Assembly (NCBI GenBank): GCA_021234155.1
Contig: JAJEKV010000288.1
Span: 58,001 to 122,000 of the forward strand
DNA: 64,000 nt
Origin: Isoetes taiwanensis
Taxonomy: Eukaryota; Streptophyta; Lycopodiopsida; Isoetales; Isoetaceae
Reading direction: 5' to 3'
This document shows positions 11,930 through 21,826 of the stretch, one piece after another. Within the stretch, counting starts at the first letter, position 1. Every line of letters begins with the position of its first letter. Position numbers and translations under genes: made by a program. The notes beneath the pieces were generated by a model. It was not told the origin of the DNA, searched no databases, and saw only the letters and a list, made by a program, of their open reading frames with translations.

Positions 11930-13636
11930 TTTGAAACACGGGCTCTAGCGCAATAATAGCTTTCTCAGAGTAGCCTCGAAGTCTTTTCGTTTTCTGCATT
12001 CTTTCCTCATAGCTTTTCTCATCCATTTGATCCAAGATTGCATCAATGTTAGATATATCTGTTCTCACGGGTAATGTTTAAATTGATCGCGTCGGGGGAT
12101 CATTCTGAGCTCGGGCCTTATCCTCTTCAACTGTCTCCCCGGTATACTGTCAAACCAGTTTCGAGAGCTTATCCGGAAAGCCCTCGAAATCGGCATACTT
12201 TACCCCTGGCTTTGAAAGCAATACTTTTCTTTCCTGCATTAAGGCGACACGGGAAGCGATGACTGGAGAAGAAATCAAGAACACAACCATCCTTGGGCAC
12301 AAGCTTGTCAACTAGGTAGTAAGCATATGATGTCTTCAACCGGCACTTCAAAGACGTGGTCACCTTCCATTCAGACAAACTTGTACCGGGTTTACGGTGA
12401 AATAAGTCCGCCATTTTTTTCTTCATTTTCTCATCAGTATCTTCGTCACCACCGCGCGGGCATTGGTGTAAAGGGCGTGTTCTTTGGTGCGGTGCTCACT
12501 GTGTCAAAGCGAAGCTCATTTCCGGCATTATCGTTGACCACGGAGTCGCTTCGTTAATGCACATATGGGTGATGTAATACTGATATTCCTTCACCCTTTT
12601 CTTGTTCACCCATCCTGGCTCGTCATATGTGCCTACAGATATATGGGACCCGCCTTGAATCTGTTTCTGGCTGTACAAGCAATCTGGCAAGTTCACTGAC
12701 CGCATCAGAATCACAAGGTGATAAATGTTAGCAGTTGTCATGCTGGATATTCTTGTGAAGAGTTCCATGTATTTTTTGCACGTCCATAATGCAGAGAATC
12801 CTCTAATGTCTATAAACACCATAGTTGCATTCTCAGATACTGGAGTGGAGGTAGGAATCCCTTCCTTTGTTACAGCATGTACAATATTTTTCTTCTCCTT
12901 GATCTTGATAGCCTCTTCAGGTTTCAAAATCGATCTAATGGGTGCAACGGGCAAATTACCCACAACATGTTCCTTATTATAATTGGATTTCACGTACTCT
13001 GTATCCGAATCAGATATATCCAGAATCCGCTGTTCCGTGAAAGCAGGAAATTCAGAAAGCAATTCTTTCCAAAAAGTGAATTCTTTCTGAAGCAGCGTGG
13101 AGGCGTATGACAAAATCTCTTTCCGCATGAAGCTCAGGCTTCTAATATCAATGGCTGTATTTGCTTGCAATCAAACTGCCATGATATCCGCCTTGCACCT
13201 TAATGTATGTCTTTCCTTCCAAAATCTCATCGAGAAGCTGAGAAACCTCTGCATTAGACATGCCTCGAAGGTATCTTAACCAGGTTTTGTTGAAGAATTC
13301 CTTCGATGGCTTATCAGAAAAATCTCCATGTTCATCACAGATTTTTTTGTTGACCCATCTGTTCGCCACTTCCATTAACTTTCTGAACACACGCTCCTCC
13401 ATAAAAATAAATTGCTTCTCGTCCTTTAGCTCCTTCACCTTCAACGTTGTGGTAGCTATCTGCGTGGAAGTCCTACAAAACAAATGGTCGTGGAAATCGC
13501 GACGCGATGTCATTGAGCTAAGATAATAAAAGTACCTTCCATCTTTGAGGTGGTGGTAGTACCAATGGGACCTTGAGGAGGACATCCATACGCTTTTATG
13601 TTGATGCTCGCGGTGCTGTTGAAGCTTCTCTAACAA
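11930..13636 (-). pseudogene. DNA amino-methyltransferase-like gene, broken
   Basis: Minus strand, at least three frames. The first part (13636-13148) is charged and unrecognised. The middle (13170-12496) has a segment around MVFIDIRGFSALW at the place where an amino-methyltransferase would have its catalytic motif IV (D-P-P-Y/W); here the residues are D-I-R-G, so the motif looks destroyed. It is followed by LFTRISSMTT, VILMRS and GWVNKKRVKEYQYY. The third part (about 12426-12169) reads LVDKLVPKDGCVLDFFS, like the motif I strand of N6_N4_Mtase-type enzymes, and after a frame break NAGKKSIAFKARGKVCR, like the next AdoMet-pocket strand. Motif IV before motif I is the beta-class order. A coiled tail (ISNIDAILDQMDEKSYEE) follows to about 11930. 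Assignment rests on motif order only. Confidence 0.5.
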
Positions 13637-14119
13637 TGGCTCTCTATATACGGTGTTAGCGATGACTTCATTACCTTTGAATGCTCAACTCAATATATTC
13701 TCTATCCGTCAAGTTTCCATTAAGCACTCTTGTCTTCTCCTCGCGTAGGCTTTAGCAAACTCCCATTGTTCTCCTCTCCAACAACACCGCATAGCAATTG
13801 AGTCGCACATATATACCGTGGTTACCGGATATTATCCAAAATTTCTTGCCCTTCAAGTCAGCCTCTGTACTCCACGTGATCTTTTTCCTGAAATAATGTG
13901 CACTTGTAAGTTAGGAAGCCACAAACCAGAAATCATGAACAATAACAATCACCTGGTAATGGGGTCGAAGGGGACAACATCGGCCGGTGTGAGCACCTCC
14001 GTAGGATACGTCTTGAAACTCTTCACAGAGTACGCACATTGGTCGTTTGAGCGCATTCGTCGCGTGAGGTTAGCAGGAGCTGGCTCGCAATCAAATATGG
14101 AGACCTTCATAAAACCAGT

Positions 14120-15119
14120 TCACACCAAGCGGATAGAACCGTTTGAATTGTTCAAACTTCCACGCGTTTGTTCACGCCAATTTGCGTTCTTCCTCAGGAT
14201 TGAATTTGAGCTCGGTCGGCAGTTCGGAAGCAAGGGGAAATGCCAAGCTCTTGGACGATGAAACACCTGAGACGGAAGGGGGGGTGTGGGAAGAAGAAGG
14301 TTCTCCGCTATCAGAGGTATTGAGTTTGCGGAGGTTGATTGTGAACCGATATTTTGTTTGGGGACGGAGTATCTTTTCGGCATAATAGGGGAGCACAAAT
14401 AGCCAAAGGCTGAAAGCAGGATCTATAATAGCGAGAAGGCTGGGCAGTGGATACCCGGGCTCCTGAGGCGGGGCTCGGCTGGGTAGAGTCCTCTGCTAAG
14501 GATACGGGCTTCACATGCTTTTTTCTTCACCTGAAGCTCTTAACGGTTAGTGTCCATTACGGAAGGCATCTTCTCATCTCGTTTAGCTTTCAATGCAATC
14601 TTTGGGTGGTTTCTTATCGCTGCAAACCTTTTACGCATGTCGAGAAGCGGCACAATATATCCCTATTGCCGTTATTAGGACGAGCAGAGATTCATAGGAT
14701 TTGCGGTTCCCGGCCGTATCCTTTCGCGACCGGTGAACATTCTTTCGATGGCGGCTTGTTTAACTTGCTGGTGACATGGCGAGGATCATAGTTTGTCCAT
14801 TTAAGGGCGTATTCAATGAAAGCGTAAATTTCGCGGTGTCCTCGGCGCATATAATAGCGTCTTGAACATTGTTTTTGTTCCTTCCCACATAGCAATTACA
14901 ATTCCTATCTGCGTATATCATCGGCTTTCTTGCCGGTCTTGAGGAACAAGCGAGAGGTCTTTCTGGCTGGTCGCCTTTAAATGCGTGGAATTGCTTGTGC
15001 AATTTCAATGCACCACTTCCTTTCATTGGAAGGTGTGATGATCTTAGCAGCTCAACGGCCGGACGCTGAAACAAATCAGAGCTGCAAGCGGAGGTGTATG
15101 TTATTCCTAATGCACACAT
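14120..15119 (-). pseudogene. Possible upstream exons of the minus-strand transposon gene
   Basis: Overlapping minus-strand frames are present (14172-14396, 14692-14895, 14760-15119). The stretch EIYAFIEYALKWTNYDPRH (about 14780-14840) looks protein-like, but I recognise no family. They may be exons of the methyltransferase-like gene or a separate remnant. Confidence 0.25.
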
Positions 15120-15139
15120 TCTTCCGTAAAGTCAGCAAA

Positions 15140-16985
15140 GATCACGGTGGCGATCTTCATGAGGTGCTCATGACGATGCACCGCCGATCTTCGTCTTTAC
15201 ATTAAATCGCGTCACGCGACGTCGCGGCACATTACAAGCCGTCATGAAGATCGGCGACCGCCGATGTTTGTTCAATTCTCATGAAGATCAGCGACCGCTG
15301 GCGTTCGCACTCACCGTGATCGCGGCAGCGATGTTACAGCGGTCGGCATGATCAGCGGCAGCGATGTTACCGAAAGCAAATAAGATGATCGCTGTCATGA
15401 TCCGGCCCGAAAGCACTCGCCAGATCGCTGCTGCGATGCTACCGAAGCAGCCACAGGATCGCGTCGATTCGCCCCAAAGACTCGCCAGATCACGCCAAGG
15501 ATCCTCATGGAGTTCCGCACTGTTGATGACTACATTACGAAAAGCTGAACAACAGATTAAACATGCATTTTAGCGAAAGAAATCGCGCCCGCGATCTTCT
15601 TGAGCTGAGGGGGCTAGAACTAACCTTCTCTGAGATGGGCTTTTGGTGCCATGGATCGCGGGCGCCGGAAGAATTTGAAAAATGACTTCTGTACGACTGC
15701 GGTGGAAGGCGCTCGGGAGAGCTGAAGGCAGGAGAATCGCGGAAGGCGCTCGTCGAAGGTGCTGGGCGGAAAGAAATTCTCAATATCGCGAAAAATAAAT
15801 ACTGCTATCCAGGCCGGATTAATTAATACTGCACGTGCGGGACCTGCCGCGCCATAAATGCCTGCCATTAATACGGCCGGCATTCATAATTACACACCAT
15901 TAATGTAGCCGCCCTTATTTATGGAGACCCATCAACTTTATTTTAAATGTGGCATTTTCCGGACAAGAGGTACTTCTTGACGTGGACCTCTAAATTCAAA
16001 ATGTGTACGTAGAGTGAGAGATATAACCTTCCCCCCGTACCAGCACACCGCGCAATAAAAGCCCCACGGAACCAAAATGTACACGCCTCTGGAGCGCGGT
16101 TGAAGGACTGAAAAAGACAACTGAATTTAAATTTTGAGTCTGAATTTCGCGCTCGATCTTGAAGGCGGGATTTCCAGTTTGTAATCGAGCAGGGTGTTCT
16201 GGAAGGCGCTCGTTCTTCTCGTCTGGGCGCTCGTTCTGTTCCTCGAGGCGCTCGATCTGTTCTTCAGGGCTCTAGTTCTCATCTTGAAGGCGCTCGCCTA
16301 ACTTAAGCTACCGGGGTACAAAATCCTTATGTCTTACTGTTTTTCCAGCTAGAAATTATCCAATTCAGGAGTGCTTTCCGATTTGTTGTTTATGTATAGG
16401 TTATAATAGTGTTTTCTGTATAATCTGGTAAGCGAGGCCCAAATCAGTTGTTTATTTCTCGGACTAATTGACAATTCACGACATACCTCCATTGTAATTA
16501 ACAAAAAGGCAAAGAATCGTTGTGTAAACATTTGATTTGCGAGAGTTACTCAAATATCTATCTGTTGCTCAGTTGGGCCAGTTCGGATCTTCTGCCTAAA
16601 AGAATTGCGACTGCGTTCATTCGGAACATAGCACTTATACCGCGACGCGAGCTTACATCGAATTAATCGCGATTGCGATCTTGTCGAGGTAAGTCCAGTG
16701 GGAAAGTGTTTTTAAATTGTCAGAGAAAATAGTTTGAGCTGAATAAGGTTAGTTAGATTACAGAAAGATTCTAGGTAGATTTGAAGAATTCACCAGAGAG
16801 GTCCAAAGGATCGCCCTCGCGATCTCCCCGGCCCCTCTGTGTATTGTGCTTGTTTGATTCATACCTATGTGCTCCAGAGGATCGCCTTCGCGATCTTCCT
16901 GAGGTATTATGTCGTCTCTTGGGTCCTTTAGTAATTTGCATTGTTTTCTACATCTGAGGTCCAGCAGAACGCCATCGCGATGTTG
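15140..16985. repeat. Cluster of GATCGC-n-GCGATC imperfect palindromes
   Basis: About ten short imperfect palindromes of the form GATCGC, 1-5 spacer bases, GCGATC/G occur between the divergent gene sets. Examples lie near 15140, 15318, 15351, 15388, 15421, 16664, 16808, 16876 and 16972, with two more near the left end of the transposon. They could be binding sites for an element-encoded protein, as subterminal repeats are for TNPA in En/Spm (inference). Confidence 0.55.
15706..16292. repeat. Recurrent GGCGCTCG motif
   Basis: GGCGCTCG recurs twice near 15706-15750 and about four times at 16205-16292, often as GAAGGCGCTCG. The leader of the H3-like gene at 5735-5760 has the similar taggcgctcggaaggcg. 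Confidence 0.5.
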
Positions 16986-17010
16986 ACGAGCATTGTTGAC
17001 TTTCTTTCAG
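16689..17010 (+). other. Putative 5'-leader intron of the DUF8039-like gene
   Basis: A consensus donor, GAG|GTAAGT (GT at 16689-16690), and a pyrimidine-rich acceptor, TTTCTTTCAG|G (AG at 17009-17010), bracket a non-coding stretch that ends one base before the ATG at 17012. This is inference from splice signals only. Confidence 0.4.
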
Positions 17011-17011
17011 G

Positions 17012-17635
17012 ATGGAACCTCTGCAGTCTTTCTACCTGTTGGGGAAGAAGGTGGCTGAGGGCAGAGTGCATAACTTCAAAAATCACCACAACGTCCCTGT
17101 GCCAGACGAATTGATAGTAGTTTCTGTTGTCGTTGTCTTTGATGGGCAGATACCACTGCCATATCCAGAACCGGAATTGAACCAGCTAGGGGAAGCTGTC
17201 GGTAGCTTCGTTCTTTGGTCCAAAAGCGACGTTCAGAATGAAATCACACCAGGACACGATGTTAGCACACCACCTAGTCAGATCAAACGGATAAATTGGC
17301 AAGTCCCAGTAAATGCTTGTGAAGAAAACAGTAAACCAATTGAATTGCAGGGGATTTGCAGGGATAAACTTGTGGAAAAGACATGTGAGTTACTGCACGA
17401 GTGCTGCAAACTGCCTTATGCTACAGGTGTCATCGTCTTCGCAGATCCAAACGATGCCGTGTCTGACATGAAGTTGGGCGAGGCATGGATAGGGGTTTCT
17501 GTTATGAATTTGTTGCCCATGCCCGAAAAAATTTCTATGCTCTGTCAGGCTTGTGCAAAAATGCCACAGGTGCATGACTTGGTGAGATGGCCAATAGCAT
17601 TGGTTCTCGTGAGACGATTTCAGTTTCAAGTCTAG
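17012..17635 (+). CDS. DUF8039-like transposon protein (207 aa)
   Basis: This is an open frame from ATG 17012 with an acceptor-like AG just upstream. Residues about 10-70 follow the DUF8039 pattern: a G-x-x-VAEGRV start, P-x-P-DELIVVSV, then PEPELNQLGEAVGSFVLW ending in a tryptophan. This domain is known from plant transposon-encoded proteins, usually next to transposase or Ulp1 protease domains; its biochemical role is unknown. The second half (about 110-207) is cysteine-bearing and unrecognised. The transposase-like gene starts 85 bp downstream on the same strand, so the two may be exons of one transcript. This is one of few unbroken frames in the element. Confidence 0.6.
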   Translation: MEPLQSFYLLGKKVAEGRVHNFKNHHNVPVPDELIVVSVVVVFDGQIPLPYPEPELNQLGEAVGSFVLWSKSDVQNEITPGHDVSTPPSQIKRINWQVPVNACEENSKPIELQGICRDKLVEKTCELLHECCKLPYATGVIVFADPNDAVSDMKLGEAWIGVSVMNLLPMPEKISMLCQACAKMPQVHDLVRWPIALVLVRRFQFQV

Positions 17636-17719
17636 TTACTACCGCGGAAGGAGGCAGAGGTCGAGAAGGAAGCTTATCCCATCAGTAGGAGGCTGGAGTA
17701 ACAAAAAAGACAATACCAC

Positions 17720-19890
17720 ATGGTGAAGAGGAAGGCGAGAGGACGCTCGACACCAAACAAAGGTGAAAGGAAAACCACACCTGAAGCTATCTTGCAGTTC
17801 AGGTCCTCGATGTGCTGCTTGAAGAGATGTTGTGCTAGTTTTACAGTTAAAGAGGTATCCGCCATGAGGACCTTTTACTGGAACATGAAAAGCTCAGAAC
17901 GTACGACTTTTGCGTACAACATGCTAGATCTTTGTTCAGAGAATGGAAGTGTGAAAAAGCCGATCTTTGAACAACAAGCAAGTGTGAAGGCATGGCATAG
18001 TGCTTACTACGGTATACCGGTTTCTACATTTTACAAATGGAGGAAGCTTTTTGAGCAGGCGCAGGATTGCAGAGCACCGGAAACTCCGGGTCCATGAAGC
18101 CAAGATCTCATACACTGGCCGGAAGTGCTGTGCTATCAATGTACATAGATGAAAATGCTGAAACTATGCCACACCGCTCAAAGGTTACGAGTGGGGGCAC
18201 TAGAGAAAATGTGAAGAGATTACCTTCCATCTTGACTAAAAAGGACATACATCAAGAGGTAGATATAACAGTCCATGAGATGACAGGAAAACATGTTTCC
18301 CCGTCGTCCTTCTTGTCAACGTGGAAGGAGAACCACTCTGAGGTAGCAATCGCCAAAAGGATAGCATTTTCTAAGTGTAATACCTGTATTGTGATAAAGG
18401 AGAAGCTTGCCAAGACTAGAGATCCAAGAGAAAGAAGAGAGCTTGCCGTGGAAAGGTAATCTCACATGACAGCCCAACTTTCTGCGGGGAGTCTCTCTTC
18501 GGTCATGGAGAGCTTTGTCTCATCGATCTCTGAACATGCCTTAACCATTATACATGATAAAATGGATCGAGAATAAGGCGATGGTTCCTCAAATGCGGAG
18601 AAGCTAACAAAATCGTATGGAGAGGTGAAGCGGTTGAAGGTGAGTCTTCTTGGTGCTCTCATGCATGGACATGGTGTAGGTGCCTTGGGCCACTTCTCGC
18701 TGGACCTCGGCCCGATGATTCGAATTTTCATGTGGGATCTTTAAATCATACCTTGAAAACACTAGAGAATCAACTGAGGACAATGGGGTCATTTGAGAAA
18801 TACAGATCATCCAGAAGCTCCCAGGGTGGAGCAATTTTGAACACGGAAGCCCTCGGGACAAAAATGGTGAATGGCACTAGAAATGATTTTATGCCTCCTA
18901 TCAAGGGCCCTCGATACCGAAGAAGAAGTTGCCTAGGAGGCTTTACTTGCAGCTAGACAATTGCTCGGGACAAAACAAGAACAGGTATCTTTTCTCTTAC
19001 TTGTCATACCCCGGTGCGGTTGGGTGTCTTCGATCAAAAGTGCGGTTGGGATTCATGATGGTTGGACACACCCATGATGACATAGATGCCCTCTTTGGAA
19101 ACTACTCTACTCTATTGAGAAGATCGGATGCATTGACTATTAGAGCTCATGCAACTCTTGTGCGATGTGTAGTTCAAAGTCTCCTACACCCTACCTTGTG
19201 TGCGCGAGGTTCCTAAGCTGGAAAGAATTCGTGAAAGGTTTTATCCACGATAAGAAGGACCGTTTATGTGGTCATTTGGAACCTCTACTCTTCAAATTCT
19301 GCATGAAGGATGGATGGCCACTAATGTTCTACAAGATGAGGTCAGGGCATAGGGAGTGGCTACCTGAAAAGGGAATCAAAATGTGGAAGGAGGATGCCCA
19401 AGGCTTACCTATGATTCCTAGAGGGTCACCTAAGGTGATGCTGACCATATGAGAGCTTGGCGGATATAGGTGCCTTGAGAGCTTCAATTGCCAAGTACAT
19501 GATGCCTTGGGCGCCTATTTCTAGAAATGGCGATAACTCATGGTCTAACACATATATGAATGAAGTTATTGACTACTGGTCCACCTTGTTCTGAAAGTGC
19601 TTGGGGGGCGTTCAGCCGGTAGGCTGCATCATTGATTTCGCCCAAAGACAGAGACAAATTGCATTAGAAGAACCCGACAACTTATTGGTGGATGAACACA
19701 TTGGTGCATCTCATTATGTCGGGCCTTTCTCTGGTAGACCCAAGAACCCTGTTGAAATATTCACCCCTACCAAGATGTCAAGAAAGGAATGCTCTTGGCC
19801 GTCGGGCCACATGATAGCGCCCGGCGTGGATGGCCTTTGCGAAGAGGACCGATGAGGACCCTAATCTCCCTCACTATGAAGAGGTGTGTT
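17720..19890 (+). pseudogene. DUF7869-like transposase, broken
   Basis: The plus-strand relic is readable in several frames. In order: a C-x4-C segment with R-x2-F-Y-W and ER-x-T-F-A-Y-N, then YGIPVSTFYKWRKLF (about 17740-18060); F-S-K-C-N-T-C (about 18370); SEHALTIIHDKMDRE (about 18530-18575); ALMHGHGVGALGHFSL (about 18652-18705); LYLQLDNCSGQNKNRYLF (about 18940-18995); and GFMMVGHTHDDIDALFG (about 19052-19100). Then follows a conserved C-terminal part with FHIxDK-like and WLPEKGIKMW strings to about 19450. The order DKMD, LDN, HTHDDID matches the DUF7869 family, which I take to be an RNase-H-fold transposase with those aspartates catalytic (inference). Frame breaks near 18070, 18460, 18930, 19200 and 19450 inactivate it. 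Confidence 0.65.
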
Positions 19891-20294
19891 TGTCTCTTGG
19901 TGCGCCTGTTTTGAAAAGGGTACCTCATATGCAATGCGTTATAGGGATTGCTGGAGCAAAGAATTGGAGACCGAATCCTAATGACCACGCTACCAACATT
20001 TGAAAACAATAGACTATGGTTGGGCCGTAGAGACCGGGCCGTTGTCGTGATGATAGTGTGAGGGGCTCGGTTGCAGAATTAGTGGCTAAAGAAGCTAGCG
20101 GCGATGATGATAACTCTTGAGGTATGCAATGCTCTTTTACATAATTACTATATCATACATAACATGCAAGTTACAATAGACTAGTTATTATTCATTACGC
20201 TCTGCGTTTTCATCTCAACACAAGAGCTCTTACACTATACAATGCTAAGCGGTGATTCATTCATCTTCGGGATCGTAGTAGTGATCCCGATATC

Positions 20295-20502
20295 TCATAG
20301 CTCATTCGGCCGGGGAAGCCAAATCAGATCGATCATAACTGCTAATTGACGGAGAAGGCAACGAATCTCGGTAGCCAAAGATTTTCTTTGCAGGTAGGGA
20401 TCAAGAAGAAGATGCCTGTCTAGGCAACCCACAAGATCAGAGTGGCTCATTGAGCACTTGATCGCCTCGATGTGGTGAACTGATGAAGGCGAAAAATCCA
20501 TG
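20295..20502 (-). pseudogene. Small transposon ORF, copy A (frameshifted end)
   Basis: It starts at the ATG (minus) at 20502 with MDFSPSSVHHIE. The TATA box CACTATAAAAG lies about 36-46 bp upstream (near 20538-20548). It follows copy B closely, with C-x2-S-H-S-D-L and LLLDPYL, up to LIWLP, where a small indel moves it out of the family frame and ends it early (68 residues). Function is unknown. Confidence 0.55.
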
Positions 20503-20739
20503 GACGATGAATGAACTTTAGGCTCGAAGTGAGAAGCTTTTATAGTGAAGTGGAATGATTGAGGTGAATTATTGGGGTAGACTTTACCACCATTATTGAG
20601 CAAGTATCAGACTGTTGTATACATACAAGTGTAATACATCTTTCATGCAAGTTACAATAGACTAGTTATTATTAATTACGCTCTGCATTTTTCATCTCAA
20701 CACAAGAGCTCTTACGCTATACAATGCCAAACATAGGAT

Positions 20740-20982
20740 TCATTCATCTTCAGGATCTGTAGTAGTGATCCCTGATATCTCATAGCTCATGCGCTCAGGA
20801 AGCCAAATCAGATGGATCATAACACGAATTGACGCAGGGCAACGAATCTCAGTGCCCAAAGCTTTTCTTCGCAGGTAGGGATCAAGAAGAAGATGCCTGT
20901 CTAGGCAACCAACAAGATCAGAGTGGCTCATTGAGCACTTGATCGCCTCAATGTGGTGAACTGAAGAAGGCGAAAAATCCAT
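20740..20982 (-). CDS. Small transposon ORF, copy B (80 aa)
   Basis: It starts at the ATG at 20982 (MDFSPSSVHHIE) with a TATA box (near 21019-21029) about 38 bp upstream, so the start lies close to the expected transcript start. The pattern shared with copies A and C is C-x2-S-x2-D-L-x2-C, L-D-P-x-L-x2-K, a cysteine/arginine pair, R-V-x2-H-x-I/Y-WLP, Y-E-I/L and an acidic DE end. I recognise no family. The small size, tandem copies and private TATA boxes suggest an expressed accessory peptide of the element, but no function can be given. Confidence 0.5.
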   Translation of the reverse strand: MDFSPSSVHHIEAIKCSMSHSDLVGCLDRHLLLDPYLRRKALGTEIRCPASIRVMIHLIWLPERMSYEISGITTTDPEDE

Positions 20983-21343
20983 GGGAGATGAATGAAATTT
21001 AGCCCCGGCGTGAGAAGCTTTTATAGTGAAGTGGAATGATTGAGGTGAATTATTGGGGTAGACTTTAGCACCATTATTGAGCATGTATCGGATTTGTTGT
21101 ATCGTACAAAGAATAATACATATTTCATATTAATATCATTATGTTTGAAAACATGTTTGCTTGACGAATTTAGCTATGATTGAATTCAATGACAGCTTGC
21201 AGAAAAAGTGGAGGTGGGATAGCACATCGTTACAATATACTCAGTTAAGGTACATGATATTACATCCTTACTCAGAATGTTATTACATCCTTACTTAGTT
21301 ATTAGGTACCCATGTCATTATTACATTATTAGCAGGTGCAGAT

Positions 21344-21589
21344 TCACTCATCATCAACACCAAAGCTCGTGATGCTATTCAGCTCATAGATCTCCTGATC
21401 AGGAAGCCAGTAAATGTGCACCACAACACGAGTGAGCTTTCTGCAAGCACTAGCAGGTCCATCAGCTTTAGATAGGAGCCATGGATCAAGATTAACGCCA
21501 TTTCTAGCGCATTCGCCCAGATCGTTGTAGCTCAAGTAACACTTGAAAAGCCCGGATGTGCTGGACGGGCGAGGCATCGAGGAAGCCAT
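21344..21589 (-). CDS. Small transposon ORF, copy C (81 aa)
   Basis: It starts MASSMPRPSS at 21589, with the TATA box TTTTATAGTG (complement CACTATAAAA, 21626-21635) about 37 bp upstream. It is diverged from copies A and B at the DNA level but keeps their residues: KCYLSYNDLGEC, NLDPWLLSK, RVVVHIYWLP, YELNSI and a final DDE. Conservation of the protein pattern over diverged DNA suggests selection on the peptide in the past. Function is unknown. Confidence 0.55.
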   Translation of the reverse strand: MASSMPRPSSTSGLFKCYLSYNDLGECARNGVNLDPWLLSKADGPASACRKLTRVVVHIYWLPDQEIYELNSITSFGVDDE

Positions 21590-21801
21590 GGAAGATGAAT
21601 GACCTCTGCCCCCGAGTCAAGCCGTTTTTATAGTGAAGTAAAATTATTGATGTGAATTATTGGTGTACACGTACAAGTATAACACATAATTTGTATGTAT
21701 ATGTGTATGTTAATTACCTCATGTTTCTTGTGCTCGAGAAGTAGGTGAAAGTATTTGTGCTGGAGCAAATTAGGTGTGCTTAAAATCAAAATTGGCTTAT
21801 T

Positions 21802-21826
21802 TTCTCCAATTAATGAAATCGTGCTT
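21802..21826 (-). repeat. Right terminal inverted repeat
   Basis: It is the reverse complement of the left end with two differences and ends cgtgctt at 21826. The TAAA duplication follows at 21827-21830. Confidence 0.88.

Larger units (their letters stand above)
20163..21124. repeat. Two tandem 481-bp units near the right end of the transposon
   Basis: Unit 1 begins at 20163 and unit 2 at 20644 with the shared start catgcaagttacaatagac. They are closely similar throughout. Each carries, on the minus strand, a TATA box and a small ORF. The third related ORF (21344-21589) shows similarity at protein and promoter level only. Confidence 0.85.
11037..21826. mobile_element. 10.8-kb TIR DNA transposon with methyltransferase-like cargo
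   Basis: Both ends carry inverted repeats starting AAGCACGATTT; 23 of the first 25 bases match. The 4-bp duplication TAAA flanks it. Contents: a DNA-methyltransferase-like gene on the minus strand (about 11930-13640), a central region rich in GATCGC...GCGATC palindromes, a DUF8039-like gene (17012-17635) and a DUF7869-like transposase (17720-19890) on the plus strand, then three related small minus-strand ORFs. DUF8039 is known from plant En/Spm-type and related transposons. A 4-bp duplication without CACTA ends does not fit classical En/Spm; Sola-type superfamilies use 4-bp duplications. The superfamily is left open. Every large gene in it is broken. Confidence 0.88.

Noticed and set aside
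11037-21826. Classical En/Spm (CACTA) transposon
   Set aside because: The ends are AAGCACG rather than CACTA and the duplication is 4 bp; the DUF8039-like gene alone is not enough for that label.
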